NCBI GenBank assembly: GCA_949358305.1
Contig: OX442315.1
Span: 29,352,427-29,416,426 of the forward strand
From: Strigamia acuminata
Lineage: Eukaryota; Arthropoda; Chilopoda; Geophilomorpha; Linotaeniidae
Direction: 5' to 3'
Length of the DNA: 64,000 bases
Shown: positions 21,182 through 33,867 of the stretch, piece by piece
How the letters are laid out: each line of letters begins with the position of its first letter
How positions within the stretch are numbered: the first letter of the stretch is position 1
Notes under the pieces: model-generated
What the model saw: only the letters and a program-made list of their open reading frames with translations
What the model was told of the DNA's origin: nothing
The model's database searches: none
Program-made: the position numbers and the translations under genes

Positions 21182-23832
21182 TTAGGACGTATTTATAAAC
21201 TCTACCGGCGATCCCACAGATTGAAGGAAAATAAAAGCAATAAATAAAAGCCCGATGCCTAATAAATCCCCAAGTGCAGTCAGTAATGGAATACTAAAAT
21301 TGTCAGGGTCATATTTTAACCTCCACACTAAGTATGTGATGATTGTGGCAACATATAATAGAATTGAAACCTATAAGGAAATGAATCAAAAGTTATGAGT
21401 TTGTCAAATATGCAAATTTACTAGTACTTACTTGTAGTATTGCTGAGAATAAATAAACAGCTACGAAAGGTAAACTTAGTACATCGTTCCCAGTTGATAT
21501 GTAGGAAGTGGTGTAAATAAAAATTGCGTGACCAGGAACCACCATTAACATTAAAACGCGTATACTTCGAGAGTGGCTGTCTGTAATGTAATTTGACCAT
21601 TAGGCATAAACATAAAATACTTCTCAGATTTCAAAGGTCTATTACCTTTTCCAAAAAATACTGCAAACGGGTTAATGCAAATGGTCGGATGTGATGATGG
21701 CAATGTACCCATGACGCAAGCTTGATGTAATGAGGTTGCAATACGACTTGCTTGAATGGCTACCAAATTCCCACCAACACCTGAAATGGAAAAATGAAAT
21801 ATTCGCATAAATACAGGTTTTAGGATAAAATAAAATCTTAATTTTTTTTAAAACTTGCCATTAATGATAGGTTGGAATACTGCAATATCTGAATACGTTT
21901 TCACTGCTGTATTGAGTATAAAACCAGCCCCACTAAAAAAGAAAAAAATGTTTTAAAAAAATTATTTAAAAATTGCCAAATTACATATTATAATCCATAC
22001 TGATTAGTGATTACATACTAAATTAGATTTAAATGATTTAAAATAGGCATTTGCCATCAAAAGCTCTACTTACGTGCTAATAAACATAGCCCCTAAAACA
22101 GGGATGAACGTAGTTTTCAATGCTTGTGACGTATAACTATGCCTACTGGCTAGAAAAATCCAAATTGGCACAAGCGCAAGAAAAATAAAACTCACAACAG
22201 GTCCCAACCAGACAATATGATCTGAAAATGTAAAATATTGAAAAAATAAATAAAAAAATAAAAATAAAATCTATCTTTGTATACATACGTATCACAGTGT
22301 AAAGTCCGGATCCGATCCCGGCCAAAAGACTGATTGTAGTAATATCACCCAAACTAGCTGCTATCGGTGTGGCTACGTTATCAGGATTTACTCCATAGCG
22401 CCGAGAAGTTAAAATTACTGCTACCATAATTGAATCTATAGTATAAACACAGCTAAAATTAATTTCCACGCATGTCCGATAATTGATAACATGATTTATC
22501 TCTCGAGAAATATTTCAAAACAAAAATGACGAATTTTAATTTTCCTTTCGAAATCGGGGCTATTAACATGCGCCCTTGACATCAAAGAAAACCCAGAAGG
22601 CAAAGGGATGTAGGCCTACGAGTGTGATAAAACAAGCTTTAATTCCAACTTCTGGGGTTGCAGGTGAATACAATTATGCAAAATGCAAATTTAGATATCG
22701 TTGCATTTCCTCGAATAGAATTGATCAAATTTAAATCTATTCTTATCCAAATGAGGCGATTTAAAATGCACATTATTAAATATGAGAAATATTTGACTCA
22801 CCTAAAATAAAACTTGACAGTGCTGCAGTTGCCACGCTGCTGGAGATGAGGAGTAAATATTGTTGCAATTTGAATTCACCAGTTTCAATTGCATCAATAG
22901 AAATAGCAACAAATGATGTGATACACCCTATTGTTGATGCCAAGCACTGTGATATCAACATATTTCCACCAACGTAGGGCAGAAGTGATTTTTTCGAGTC
23001 TATAGAACCCATATTGGCCTAAAAACATAAACAACAACAAACAATTACATGCTGCACATTGTGAAATTAAATATTAAAGTTGAATTACCAGAGTAGACAG
23101 CCTTGATGCTAATGTCATTTCCAAGTTGCCTTTCAGCCCCAATAAGGGTGGTATTACAATATATACACCAGATACATTTGTAAAATAATCCCAATGCTGC
23201 AAATAAAAAACACACATGTAAATATAAACATAAACTTTTAATGGAACACTTTAAAAATGCCTTCGCACGTGCTAATCTTATCGTTTGTTTTGTTTGACCC
23301 CAATATTTCTCACCTGAACTTTATCTAAGACCAATCCAGCTCCAACCATTCCAAAGCCAGCAATTAGAAATGGAATAAAGATCTGGAACACCATCACGCG
23401 CAGCGATTCTGGCGGTAGTTCTTTCGAGTCTTTACAAGGCACGCAGAGCCCGCTGCGATTTTCTTCAGGATCATCGGAAATTAAGGAAGCTGTCGAGTTT
23501 GCTATATTTATCTTTGAATCACTGGGATATGAAGAGCCCAAAGCGACCACATTGGTGTTCAATAAAGAACTGTATCCGTTTTGTCTGTCGTTTTGCACAC
23601 CAGAGTTTCCCACTGAAGACAAAATAGGCGTCAAGATGGGCAATGTCTCCGTTAGAGGTTTGGCCGTTGGTGAAAGTTCTCCCGAATCTCGACAGGAAAC
23701 ATAACTAAGCAAAGAAACAGCAGGTGACGTGGCTCCTCCAATCCACGACCGGCGTGGTTTTGAGTCAATTGGAGCAGCTGATGATGTTGAATTCATCATG
23801 GATTTTGCACTAGTGTTGTCTTCCGACGACAT
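21182..23832 (-). CDS. SLC41A: SLC41-family magnesium transporter (two MgtE domains)
   Basis: Nine exons: 23314-23832, 23089-23196, 22802-23018, 22289-22435, 22074-22221, 21859-21932, 21646-21780, 21432-21580, 21182-21370; 1686 nt, 561 aa. The Ser/Thr-rich cytosolic N-terminus (1-145) is followed by a first helix ([21 protein letters not shown], about 150-170). The first MgtE half has [19 protein letters not shown] (about 188-206) and [15 protein letters not shown] (about 296-310). The second half begins with the matching [16 protein letters not shown] (about 403-418), then a [10 protein letters not shown] helix and the C-terminal helices. This is the layout of vertebrate SLC41A1/2 plasma-membrane Mg2+ carriers, and the length fits (513-573 aa in human). 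The exon 6 donor is GC (21858-21857), a GC-AG intron in the conserved IN-GVGGN junction. Which human paralogue it matches best cannot be decided by eye. Confidence 0.95.
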
Positions 23833-26800
23833 CAGAGTGAATTAGGTTTGGATAAACTGATTTTAAAAATTGCTGTCAACCGATTCCAGTGCAGTGTTCG
23901 GTTGCTGCGCGTCCGTGATTGTTCCTTTTAATGTAGCGTTTGATGGCATTCCTTGGTGCCACTATTAATGCTGGTACACCTATTAAAAAGTTTAACCATT
24001 ATTGTTTTGTCTTCGTTTTAAAGCTATTAAATGATTAGTTTCTAGAATTCGTTTACAACAAAGTGGTTACATTTATGTCACACACAGGTGTATTATTGGT
24101 TGGTTTCAGGTGGTGACATTACTGATTCATTGCTTGCGTTGGAGTGGTTGGACATAAAAGTAAGTTGTCACCATGACATTGTAACATATGATATGTAAAC
24201 AATTTTTAAAAAAAATGACACGTGGAGAAATTTTTTTCACAAATTCCTAATCAAACAGCAGTACTGTATTAAAAAAAGCAAACTTGAAATTTTAAAAGAG
24301 AAATTGGATGTGTTTACAATTTAACATTATAAAAAAGGGTGTCAAATCGACTTTAAAGTAATAAAACATGAAAACTACGATTGAATTTTTTTAAACTGAA
24401 ATCAGCACAATTAAGAATGAATGGATGGCTAAGCATTTAAGTTATAAAAATGTTGTTAAATGTTAATTACAAAATGCATTTGAGAGTGTTGGTGTGTTGC
24501 TAAATATTTGCCACGTGGTTTTACGATAACTGAACATATTATGACCATGATGGGTTATTAATTAACTTGCCTGGCTTGCCTGGTGCCCGTAAAGTGGTGA
24601 AAAACCAGCTAGAAGTACCCAGAGTTGACGAATGCCGGTATTAGTGCTGTTGAAACAAATTAAAAAACATGAAGTAAAAAACAAAATAAATTGTGTATAG
24701 AACACCGTACATTAAACTGCGATGACAAAAACAAGATTAACTACAGTAAACAAACAAAACCACTATTGTCCTCACTGAATATAAAAATAATGAAATGACC
24801 GTTGCTCGACACGCTGTGAACCAGCTGAAATCCTAAATGTAACGTGTGAATTTTAGATGTGATACATACAATCATCACGCGACCTATACTCATATATTAA
24901 GATAAGGGGGTAAGTAGATTTGAGGATTATAAGACTTTGACAAAATGTTTGTTTTAACGACTTTTTTTTTGCCATTAAACATTTTTAATGTGGCGTAACG
25001 TAATTCGTGGTATACCAGTTTATTTGCTTCAGTGTAACATAAATTGAATCATTTATATATTAAAAAAAAAAAACACAAAATATCCAAGCTGGCTTTTCAG
25101 ACAAAAGAATGTATCTACGTAGTTGAGATAAACTATAAACTACGGATAAACCAACTAGAGTATCTGTAATCACTGTACATAAGCAAGGGTTCGACTTATC
25201 TGCACTGACAGTGCACGTGCCATTCAGTTGACTTTGTGTTTTTGTTAAGTCGCTGATTCATAAAAGTCGGATTTATCTAAAAATCTGAACTTTGAAAGTT
25301 ACTGTCCGACAACCTATTTCCTCCCTTACCCCAGGTCAATTTATTTAAATGTTGGTCGTTTAGTCCAAGCATAGCATCAACAATTTTAAAAACATTACCG
25401 AAACTATAAAGATAAGTGTAAAGAACTTTGCATCCTGATGAAAATCACTGAAGCAGATTTAAGTAGTTTAAAAAATGTGCTAGATTCCGAACTGTGCACA
25501 TATTTGCGAATTGTTACGATGATAATCTCTACCCAACCACCAGCAAATTTCTAATTTTTGACATGCGTGAATGGAAATGACTGTCGGTATTTGTTTTGAA
25601 AAATGAATCTTACATGATATGAATGAAAAATGAAAATTATTTACAGTATGATAAGTTAAATAAACTTTTTGTACGTTTTCATTTTTTTAAATAACAAAAG
25701 AAAAAAAAACGTAAAGTTTTATAGAAAATACACGAGTTTTACAAATTTGTTAACTATATGATAAGGCAGCCAAAAGATAAATAATGTATATCTTTCTTTA
25801 AAAAGCTAACCTCTATACTGTATTGATAAACATTTAGGTACTTACTTTTTACTCGGCTAGGTTTATGCAGCTACTTGTTCATTCAGTGTATTAAATCCTC
25901 CTTTAGTGATCATAATAATAAATATATGAAGCTCATGAACTGGTATAAAGCGCCATGCTCTGGGAAAACCCGCAATTTTTCGGAAGGTATTGACGTCATG
26001 TTCGAATACACACACCTTCCTTTATTAAGTGACACTACATTACTGTGCGATAACAGAAAAAAGTAAGGATAAGCGGTTCATTGAATTCCGTCATGATATG
26101 CAATCAAGTTATTTACGTAAGTTACTTTAGGAAAAAACCGTGTTACCGGTTTGAATTTGAACTTTGAATATCATTTCCTTCATTTTATTAATCGAATTGT
26201 CATTCACGGTAATGTTTACATTGCGTCTGACGTAAACATCACTATTAACTATGAGTAGTACACGATAGTATAAAATTACTATTTTTGCAAACTGTGGAGA
26301 TAAACCTCATCAAGTAAAAAATAAAAAGTTTGGAATTTAAAATAATAAAAAAGAATGTGAAGTAAAAAAAATACATTTCCGGTCACTACAAACATTCTTG
26401 AATTTATTTTCACTTGTATTTTTGTCGGAATTTCCTGTGCGTTGAGAAAAGTATAATATCCATCCTCTCAGGATGTACAAACACAAAAGAAAGTACAGGG
26501 GAAAAAAATGTACACACTGCGTTTTATGTTTGATTTTGCAATAACCGCGTGGACTAAAAAGCTAAATACATTCACAATAAAAGTCGGTGTGTCGTAACAG
26601 ATAAATAACTAAACTATAGACTAAATGACCTAAAATTTCTAAAAACAACTTTATTATTATTACTTTGTATGAATAAATATTGGGTTCCAGCTCCAATTCT
26701 AAAATATTTTTTAAGATGTCCGTGTCAAGGTCACTCACCAGAAAACACACTACAAATCTCACACTACAAAGTAAATTTGATCAATTGCATAAATTAATGA

Positions 26801-29783
26801 ACTATCAGTACAAAAAAGAGAGAAAAAATCAAACGTTTCATGCCTGTTCTTAAATTAGTTAATACAGACTCAACGTAGTAGTAAACGATGCAACTACATC
26901 TCTTAACGGATATAATAACATTTAAATGGCAAGCAAAGCAATTAAATGCATGCAATATTATAAAAAGTTTCTCTTACCTCGTCATTTTAACAGCAATCCT
27001 GAAATCGCTAACACCTGGCGCTGAACAAGTTCCACATGCGCACACATTTATTCCTAGAGACACCTGAGGCTAAGGTAATAAGCTGGGCCAATAACAACAC
27101 CACTGTCTTCCCCTTCAGTTATCAAACATACTGCTGCCCTTGACCAAAAAAAATTATTTTCATGATTAAAAAAAATTTACGACGAAATGAGTTAACTAAA
27201 ATATCGTTCAAATCTGTTTTTAATGATAACATCAGCAGCAAAGTCCATTTTGAAACCCAAAAAGCATTTAATTTGTTTTTGATTGTTAGGCTTACGTAAT
27301 TCTAGCAACATGTTAGGGTAATTATACCTTTTATGGGAATTCTTATTTTTTTTAAAATTGCTACACACAATTGAGTAATTAGGAAAGAAAGGAATACGGA
27401 TTTTTCCCTTTGGAATAATAGATATCAACTTTATTCTTTGTTTAAGAAATTTCATTAGCACATAAACATGATGCATGCAAAATCGTGATCCTGGAGAACC
27501 AACACTGATGAAGAAATATTCAAAGAATATATGTATAGTTAGTGCATTTTGTTGTAGTCGATTGGTTCCAGTACACCGTCATTGGGAGTTTTGCCAGATT
27601 TAACCAACCAAGGCTTTTCCTAGGTTGGTGCATTAACCGCTAAATTTTTTCTACCTGATGCTATGTATGTATGTATATACTTCACCTGAAATGTCCTACA
27701 ATCAACTGACCCCAGTCTCGTCCTTGGTCTTTTCCATACATGTTTTCCATACAGAAGGAAAAAAATTAATTATTTTTCGAATATAAATAACTGCTTGTTT
27801 CTGAGTTTAATAACATGTATGGTTGTAATTAAAAAAAAATTAAAATTAAAGATGTAGACCTTTTTTTCCCTAAAATTATAAGAAGTTCATTGGTCTCTTC
27901 CTCATTTGACATGCAACACTTTAACATACGTCTACAGGTGATGGATGGTACGCTTTTTTTAACTACAGATGCAGGTACAGATGCTTGACGGAAAATGTAG
28001 GCCAATAATTTTTTGTTTCAGTTTACTAGCCAATAAATGAAATACCAAAAAATATACCGTATAAAAACAATTCTTCAAAATGTTATTGCTTCCGAAATTA
28101 AAATTTATTTGGCTATTTAAAACAACTTATTTTGAAGAAAATAAATTACTGACGTGGAGACTAAATTCGAAAGCATTGCTCAACTAAAAACATTATTTTT
28201 TAATTTGGTGTTTTGCAACCGAGTTGGACTATAAAGATTTACAAACAAGAATATACAATTTTAATTCCTATTTATTTGATGTGTGTATTATACAGTATAC
28301 TGTGAGTGTGTTAGAGTAAGATGTGTGCGATCGTGGCACAATTAGTTATTTGGCAATCAATTGCAAACACAAACAACTCCATCTATTGGATTTAGATTCG
28401 ATTACAAGTGCGGTCGGCTTGTAAGACTCCCTCAATTTATACTTTCAAGTTACGTTTTACAAACAAAGGTCTACGTAGATAATTTAAGTGTTTGTCACAA
28501 AACAAACAAAAGTACATTTGATAACAAATAAATACATACTATGCAAAACGTCTCGATTAATCACAGAATTTTACATACCTTGATTTTAATTTGTTCAAAT
28601 GACCTTGCATGGTCGTTCGCCTATGCGCAACAGCCGGCCATGTTGCTGCGCTCGGTCGTTGTTTAATTTGAGAAACAAACACATTTAACACAAACAAGTA
28701 TGGTGTTTGATCATGAAACGCAAACCTGTATAAACACGTGGCAGTACTTAAACACTTTGCTACGGAATCCGTAATGTGCCAACACTTTAATTTTCGACAA
28801 CACAAGAAATAAAATGGAATGTTTCTGCAGTGTTTTATGTTGAAATATTTTCCTCAAAGGATTATGGAAAAATATAAAATTTTTAATTTCCTGGTTCTGA
28901 CAATTTTTTTTTTACAAAATTGTAGTTTTCATACAGCACTTGAAGGAAGAGGGAAATATTTGAGTTTATGTTTTTCGATGATGATGAGGTAAACCTTGAA
29001 CTACTGATCAATCTTTAAATTTTTTAAAATTATTTTGTCTGTAAATGATCATATTACAGTACATTAAAAGGGATTATGGGATAGACAGTAAAGTACCGCA
29101 ACTGTACCATGTTTTGAGCACTATTTTTTTTTCATTTCATATTTACTTGTCTAATTGATTCGGAAATTTGATATTCCAGCAGTTCTTCACCAATCAGTTA
29201 TTTTATGTTCAGCAAAAAGAAAGCGGTTTCGTTAAATTTCTGGTTCTCATGTTTAAAATTTTTTTAAAAAAAATTAATCTTAGATATTAGATGCTTTTTA
29301 CAATCCATTCTTCATCATTTGTCAAATATTGACAAATCGATACCACCAAAAGCCTTTGGATTTAAAAAAAATAACAAAACAAAAAAACGTATCCTGTGGT
29401 TCTTCCTGTCCCCGCAATAAAGTTTTCCTACATATTACAAACTTCATAATAAATCTTTCTTAAAACTCTGTTAACAAGGCGAATATGCAATTTCACAAAA
29501 ATGTAATCGATTCGACTCATTCATTAATGGTACCGGTAATTATGATTAACACATTAAATCTGACCGAAAGTGAACTCACAAAATGCACAAATATTTACAT
29601 CCTACCAAAGAACACAGTCTTACTGTTAAGCCAAATATAAACAAGTATAAAGTAACCACAGCAGGAAAAATGACTTGTTCTAAAGTTGCACACCTTTATC
29701 CTTTGTTCTGTGAATTTTCGTCTAAGACGGAACCCCTTAAAAAGGTCAAATCAGTACCGGTTCAATACAATCCGTAATTTGAA
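23833..29783. other. Long intergenic region with possible 5' untranslated exons
   Basis: No credible coding frame in about 5.9 kb. Two minus-strand patches have good donors and higher GC: around 26989-27058 (ATGACGAG|GTAAGA, acceptor-like CCTCAG upstream) and around 28579-28720 (TCAAG|GTATGT). They may be untranslated first exons of the SLC41 gene. A TATG microsatellite lies near 27662-27678. A promoter for the plus-strand 12-cysteine gene should lie just left of 29784. Confidence 0.35.
28579..28720 (-). promoter_or_regulatory. Candidate promoter / untranslated first exon
   Basis: A local GC-richer patch with CpG sites, a YY1-like GCCATGTTG, and a strong minus-strand donor (CAAG|GTATGT, exon end at 28579). 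Only tiny upstream-type frames start here. The next exon-like patch downstream on the minus strand is at 26989-27058, and the next minus-strand gene is the SLC41 carrier. The right limit is arbitrary, and the link to SLC41 is inference. Confidence 0.3.
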
Positions 29784-30804
29784 ATGGCATACACGCTTAT
29801 TCTCTATTTCTCATTAGTTTCAAGTGTTTTTGGTAAGTTTTCAAAGCAATTTTAATAATTTGAACTCTCATTGACATTAATTTTTCTATTAATCTCAACT
29901 TCAGGTATTTTAACGCATCAAGATAATTCACAAACACTTATAAATGCGCTGAACAAAGATTTACCAGGTCTAGAAAAATGCTTAAAGGAAAACAATGAAG
30001 ATTTGAGTGAAGTAATTAAAAAAGCGCACAGTTGCTTTGACAGTGTCTTACTTCATATTAACTTAATTGAGAAAGATACCGATGGCGTTATAAAAAAGAT
30101 TATCGTCGCATATTGTAGGTTTGTAGAGTTTGTTTTAATTCCTTGAGTAATTTTATCAAAAAATATAGTCAACACAATTTATTCTTTATACTGACAGCAA
30201 ACCCGACTTCAGTTGTTTTACTCCCATTAAAAATACACTGCAAAAATGTCTTCCTAAATTTAAACAAACCGTAAACTTATTTGATGGTGTACTCAACTAC
30301 CTATGTCAAAACGACGGTCAACCGATAAAAGGTGATGGTGGACGCGATATCTTTGAGCTCATCTGAAAGGGACGCCTAAAACACTATACTTGACATTTCA
30401 GATATTCTTTCTGATCCTAGCAGACACTGCATCAGCAATCAAAAGATATCATCGCAACAGTGTGTTGTAAAAGCGAGTCGTGAAAACAAGAGAGGGTTAG
30501 ACAGTTGGTTCAGTCAAGAATATTGCCAGTAAGTTTGCAGTGCTTACACTAGTGTTAATCCTAATTTAACACTATTATTACGCTAGTTAAAAAAATATAT
30601 TCTTGTATAAATATTTTCAGAGACCAACTTAAACTTTACAACTGCTGGACATCAGCTTTAAATGCGTGCGAAGACAAAACAGCTTTTAGAGTTTCTGATG
30701 GCCTCTTCAAGAGCATGTATAAAGACACTCCTTGCACATCCTGTGGGTTACGTGCAAATTTCATTTTGTTATTGTTTACATGTTTAATACTGGTTCTCAA
30801 GTAA
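29784..30804 (+). CDS. Secreted 12-cysteine protein (DUF1397-like), copy 4
   Basis: Five exons: 29784-29832, 29905-30118, 30198-30331, 30402-30528, 30621-30804; phases 1,2,1,2, exactly as in copies 1-3; 708 nt, 235 aa. Signal peptide MAYTLILYFSLVSSVFG. The twelve family cysteines are present, with the C-x7-C-x21-C end block (NCWTSALNAC ... DTPC). One extra Cys follows directly (CTSC), then a hydrophobic tail (FILLLFTCLILVL) like a GPI signal. It lies on the opposite strand and 9.6 kb from copy 3, with SLC41 between, so the cluster has been partly broken up. A possible AATAAA lies at 30958-30963. Confidence 0.85.
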
Positions 30805-31350
30805 ATTATTAAAAATTAACTAGGAATTTCTCATCACTTTTTGGATGAACCTTTTGCTTATTTTGTCTTTAAACTTAATCAATTAACACGTGCGTTTTCT
30901 ATTGTGAAAAGTGGTTAATATGAAAAATCTCATTAATTAATTTTCTTCTCTTCATATAATAAAAATAAGTTTCTTTGCTTGAAAACAAATACAAGAACAT
31001 ACACAACATTAAGTTATTCACAACGGGTTTCGATGGATTACTAAAAAAATCTATTTTGATTTCCCTAGACCCACGCTATAAGCTCTTTATGTACAATTCA
31101 AGATGTTGTAAACAAGTCTAAGTTCTCACTGTTACCCATCAATACAATTCCCAAACTAAATATAGTATCAATAAGTATCACTTTGTACGTATATTAGTGT
31201 CGGAAGACTTCAAGCAATATACTAGAGACATGACAGCTGCAAATCTTTCTCACAGTTGAAATCTTATTCGCCGAGGAAGATGCGTAACTCGGTAAGTAGT
31301 AAGTATTACGTGTGCGCGCAGAAATGTACACTTGCAGAATACACTTCGCC
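30805..31350. other. Intergenic between copy 4 and the small peptide gene
   Basis: Includes the 3' UTR of copy 4. The stretch 31240-31350 is GC-richer, with an AACTCG|GTAAGTAG donor-like site and a CGCGCAG acceptor-like site about 45 bp later; it is likely the 5' end of the next gene. Confidence 0.4.
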
Positions 31351-32140
31351 ATGGCAAGAACAGCATACCGATTCTTGTTGCTCCTGGCTTTCCTTAGATG
31401 CCTATCGGTCCCAGTGAAGGCGTTCCCGTCATCACTAGGTGAGTACAATATACGACGGTACCTTTAATAAGCAATTTGAACCAATCATTTTAATTTCTTT
31501 TGAATAATCAACTGCCATATAGTAATGGCTGCAGCGTAAGAAAACATTTTCTAAATATACTTTTTTGAATTAATGGAATGCAGACTTCATTGAAATGGAA
31601 TAGATATTACAGTATAATATTATCATCACACCGAAAGGGAAAAATTACATGCTAAAATAATACAAACTGCTTGGTTAGCCAGTTCTTTTAAAATTGTAGA
31701 AATATAAATATCCGACGATTGCATCAAACAAAACATACTGGTACCTATTTTCATGACCCTTTTGTGTGCAATTATATCCGCAGGCAGAAAAGGAGAATTT
31801 AAACCATTTCTCGTCCATCCTTACTTCTGGCCGAAGGTGCATGGATTTGGTAAGCTGGCATAATTAGTATAATAATAATAATGCGATTTGCGGTCAGCAG
31901 TATTAAACAAAGATTCCTTCAGAGCGTCGCTTACGAAATGAGAAGTTCACAACAGAAGAAAAATCGACATTTTGTATTGGAAAGTTATGCGCAAGGTTTA
32001 AAAAATTTAATATATATATATATATATTTTTTTTTAAATAAACATTTAAATCTAAACTCAATTTCTTTTCAGCAGCAAAAAGCCAGCTTCGAAGGAGTTC
32101 TATAGTGGGTGGAAACGTTAAATACACCAACCATTTGTAA
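31351..32140 (+). CDS. Small secreted peptide precursor, unrecognised
   Basis: Three exons: 31351-31438, 31784-31849, 32073-32140; 222 nt, 73 aa, GT-AG boundaries in phases 1 and 1. The ATG has a good context (CGCCATGG). Residues 1-24 form a clear signal peptide (RFLLLLAFLRCLSVPVKA). The mature part of about 49 residues has no cysteine. It carries a GRK, which could be an amidation/cleavage signal after FPSSL, and a later LRR. It contains an aromatic-rich core FLVHPYFWPKVHGF. That layout is compatible with a neuropeptide or antimicrobial precursor, but I recognise no family. The last acceptor is CAGCAG, so an isoform one Ala shorter is possible. A polyadenylation signal lies at 32252-32257. 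Confidence 0.5.
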
Positions 32141-33867
32141 ATGAATTCAATCACGGAAATTCTAATATTAAGATTGAATTTATTTGTAAATATCTTAACT
32201 AACAATAATTAAGACCGCTTTTTAATTACCGTAATGTAGATAAAACGTCGTAATAAAAATATTCTTAAATGTATGGGATGATATTATAAATACTTGTTAT
32301 TAAAATGTTACCTGTTTTTCAAATGCAGAACTTGATGTGACAAAAACCACACCACTTCGGTATTCTACGCACTCACAAGTCAGACTTCTAATGTGACTCC
32401 TTGATAATCCTCTAAACAAAAAAAGCGAAACGATAATGTTGTTTGAGTGGATCTTATCACTTGCGGTATAATTAATTATCATCCGGTAATAGTAAATTGT
32501 AGATCACAGCAAAAAATAAGGAAATCAATGTTGTAAACAATTCACTAACAGATTTACCAAAGTAATATTACGGTGTTATCTTTTTTACAAAGTATCAATA
32601 TTTATTTTTAAATCAAAACACAGGAATCAAAAAAGTGCAATCATCTTTCATATCACAGTTTAAAAAGAAACCAATGTGTAAACGCTTCACGATTACAACT
32701 TGTAAAACATGAATTTGTAATTATATTTGAAAATGAGTTCCAAAGTGATTACCATTATCATTATAGTATACTCAAAAATGTCTTTCATTCAGTGGAAATT
32801 TATTCGTAACATTTTAAACAATTAAGAACAAAAAAAGTATCATAATTTTTCTTTTAAAATTAGATGTATAAATGTTAGTTTAGTTATCAATTCGCACACG
32901 ACATTGTATAAAATGCCTTTTTTTATTTTATACATGTGCCCAAAGGGCTTTTTTTGAAATTTTTATTTTTTAACAATATTCACATTCTAATAATCACTAT
33001 ATAAGTATTTATATTCTCGTACAATTTTAGGCCCAAAAACAGTTAAATGTTTTGCCAAAAATGTTTCCTTTTTTTCGTAAATTAGAAAAAAATTCTCTAC
33101 ATAACAGGGATAACAAATACATCTACGTCACATAGTCTTTGTATTTTTCTCGTGGTATTGAAAAGCTAAGCTAGCTGCACATTTCAAGTCATCCTTTTTG
33201 CTAGAAAATTGCCAAGCAACTTCAATGGATTTTGAGCACCATGTCAAACTCATTTTCAGCATCAGCACAAAAAAAATTATTCCGATGCCCAGGTGCATAT
33301 TAATGGCTTTCCTCGTACGTAGGCATATTATTTAAATTTTTTTTTTTAAATTTTATTTTTACAAATATTCGTAAAAAAAAAACAACAGCAAACATGCTTA
33401 ATTATACAAAAACAGCTGGGAATGTGGCTTATCAAAGCGAAAACACTTTTGGTAAAATGTCCTATAAAAGTTTCCGATACAAGTTGTTTGGAGTGCACGT
33501 AAAATAAAATAAATGAACATTGGGAATTATTGTCTTACCATGGAATTGAATAAAACATTAAATGAAAATGATACAAATACAATGAGTTATATAAATTAGA
33601 CAGTATCTAAAACCTGGCAGGCAAGGATTTAACATAATTAAGACAATATTTGTCTTCGGTTTGTTATTTAAAAGTTTTTACATTTGTATTTCTATCAAAA
33701 ATTTTTGTTGATTTTTCCCTCTTTTAGTTTTGTCGTAATAATTTTCCTCCCAATCCATGTACACACACAGAAAGCATAAATTTGTATATTTCCTTTCCCT
33801 TAACAAACATACTGTATATTAATGGACGTTTAAAAATAAACGCCCAATTTCGTGAATTTGTCCAATA
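32141..33867. other. Convergent intergenic / 3' UTRs
   Basis: Between the convergent small peptide gene and Fas1. AT-rich with several A/T runs; the Fas1 3' UTR enters from the right. No credible frame. Confidence 0.5.
32252..32257 (+). terminator. Polyadenylation signal for the small peptide gene
   Basis: AATAAA 112 bases after the stop codon of the three-exon small peptide model, which supports that model. Confidence 0.5.

Noticed and set aside
31991-32035. TA repeat followed by a T tract
   Set aside because: Simple microsatellite within the last intron of the small peptide gene; ordinary in AT-rich introns.
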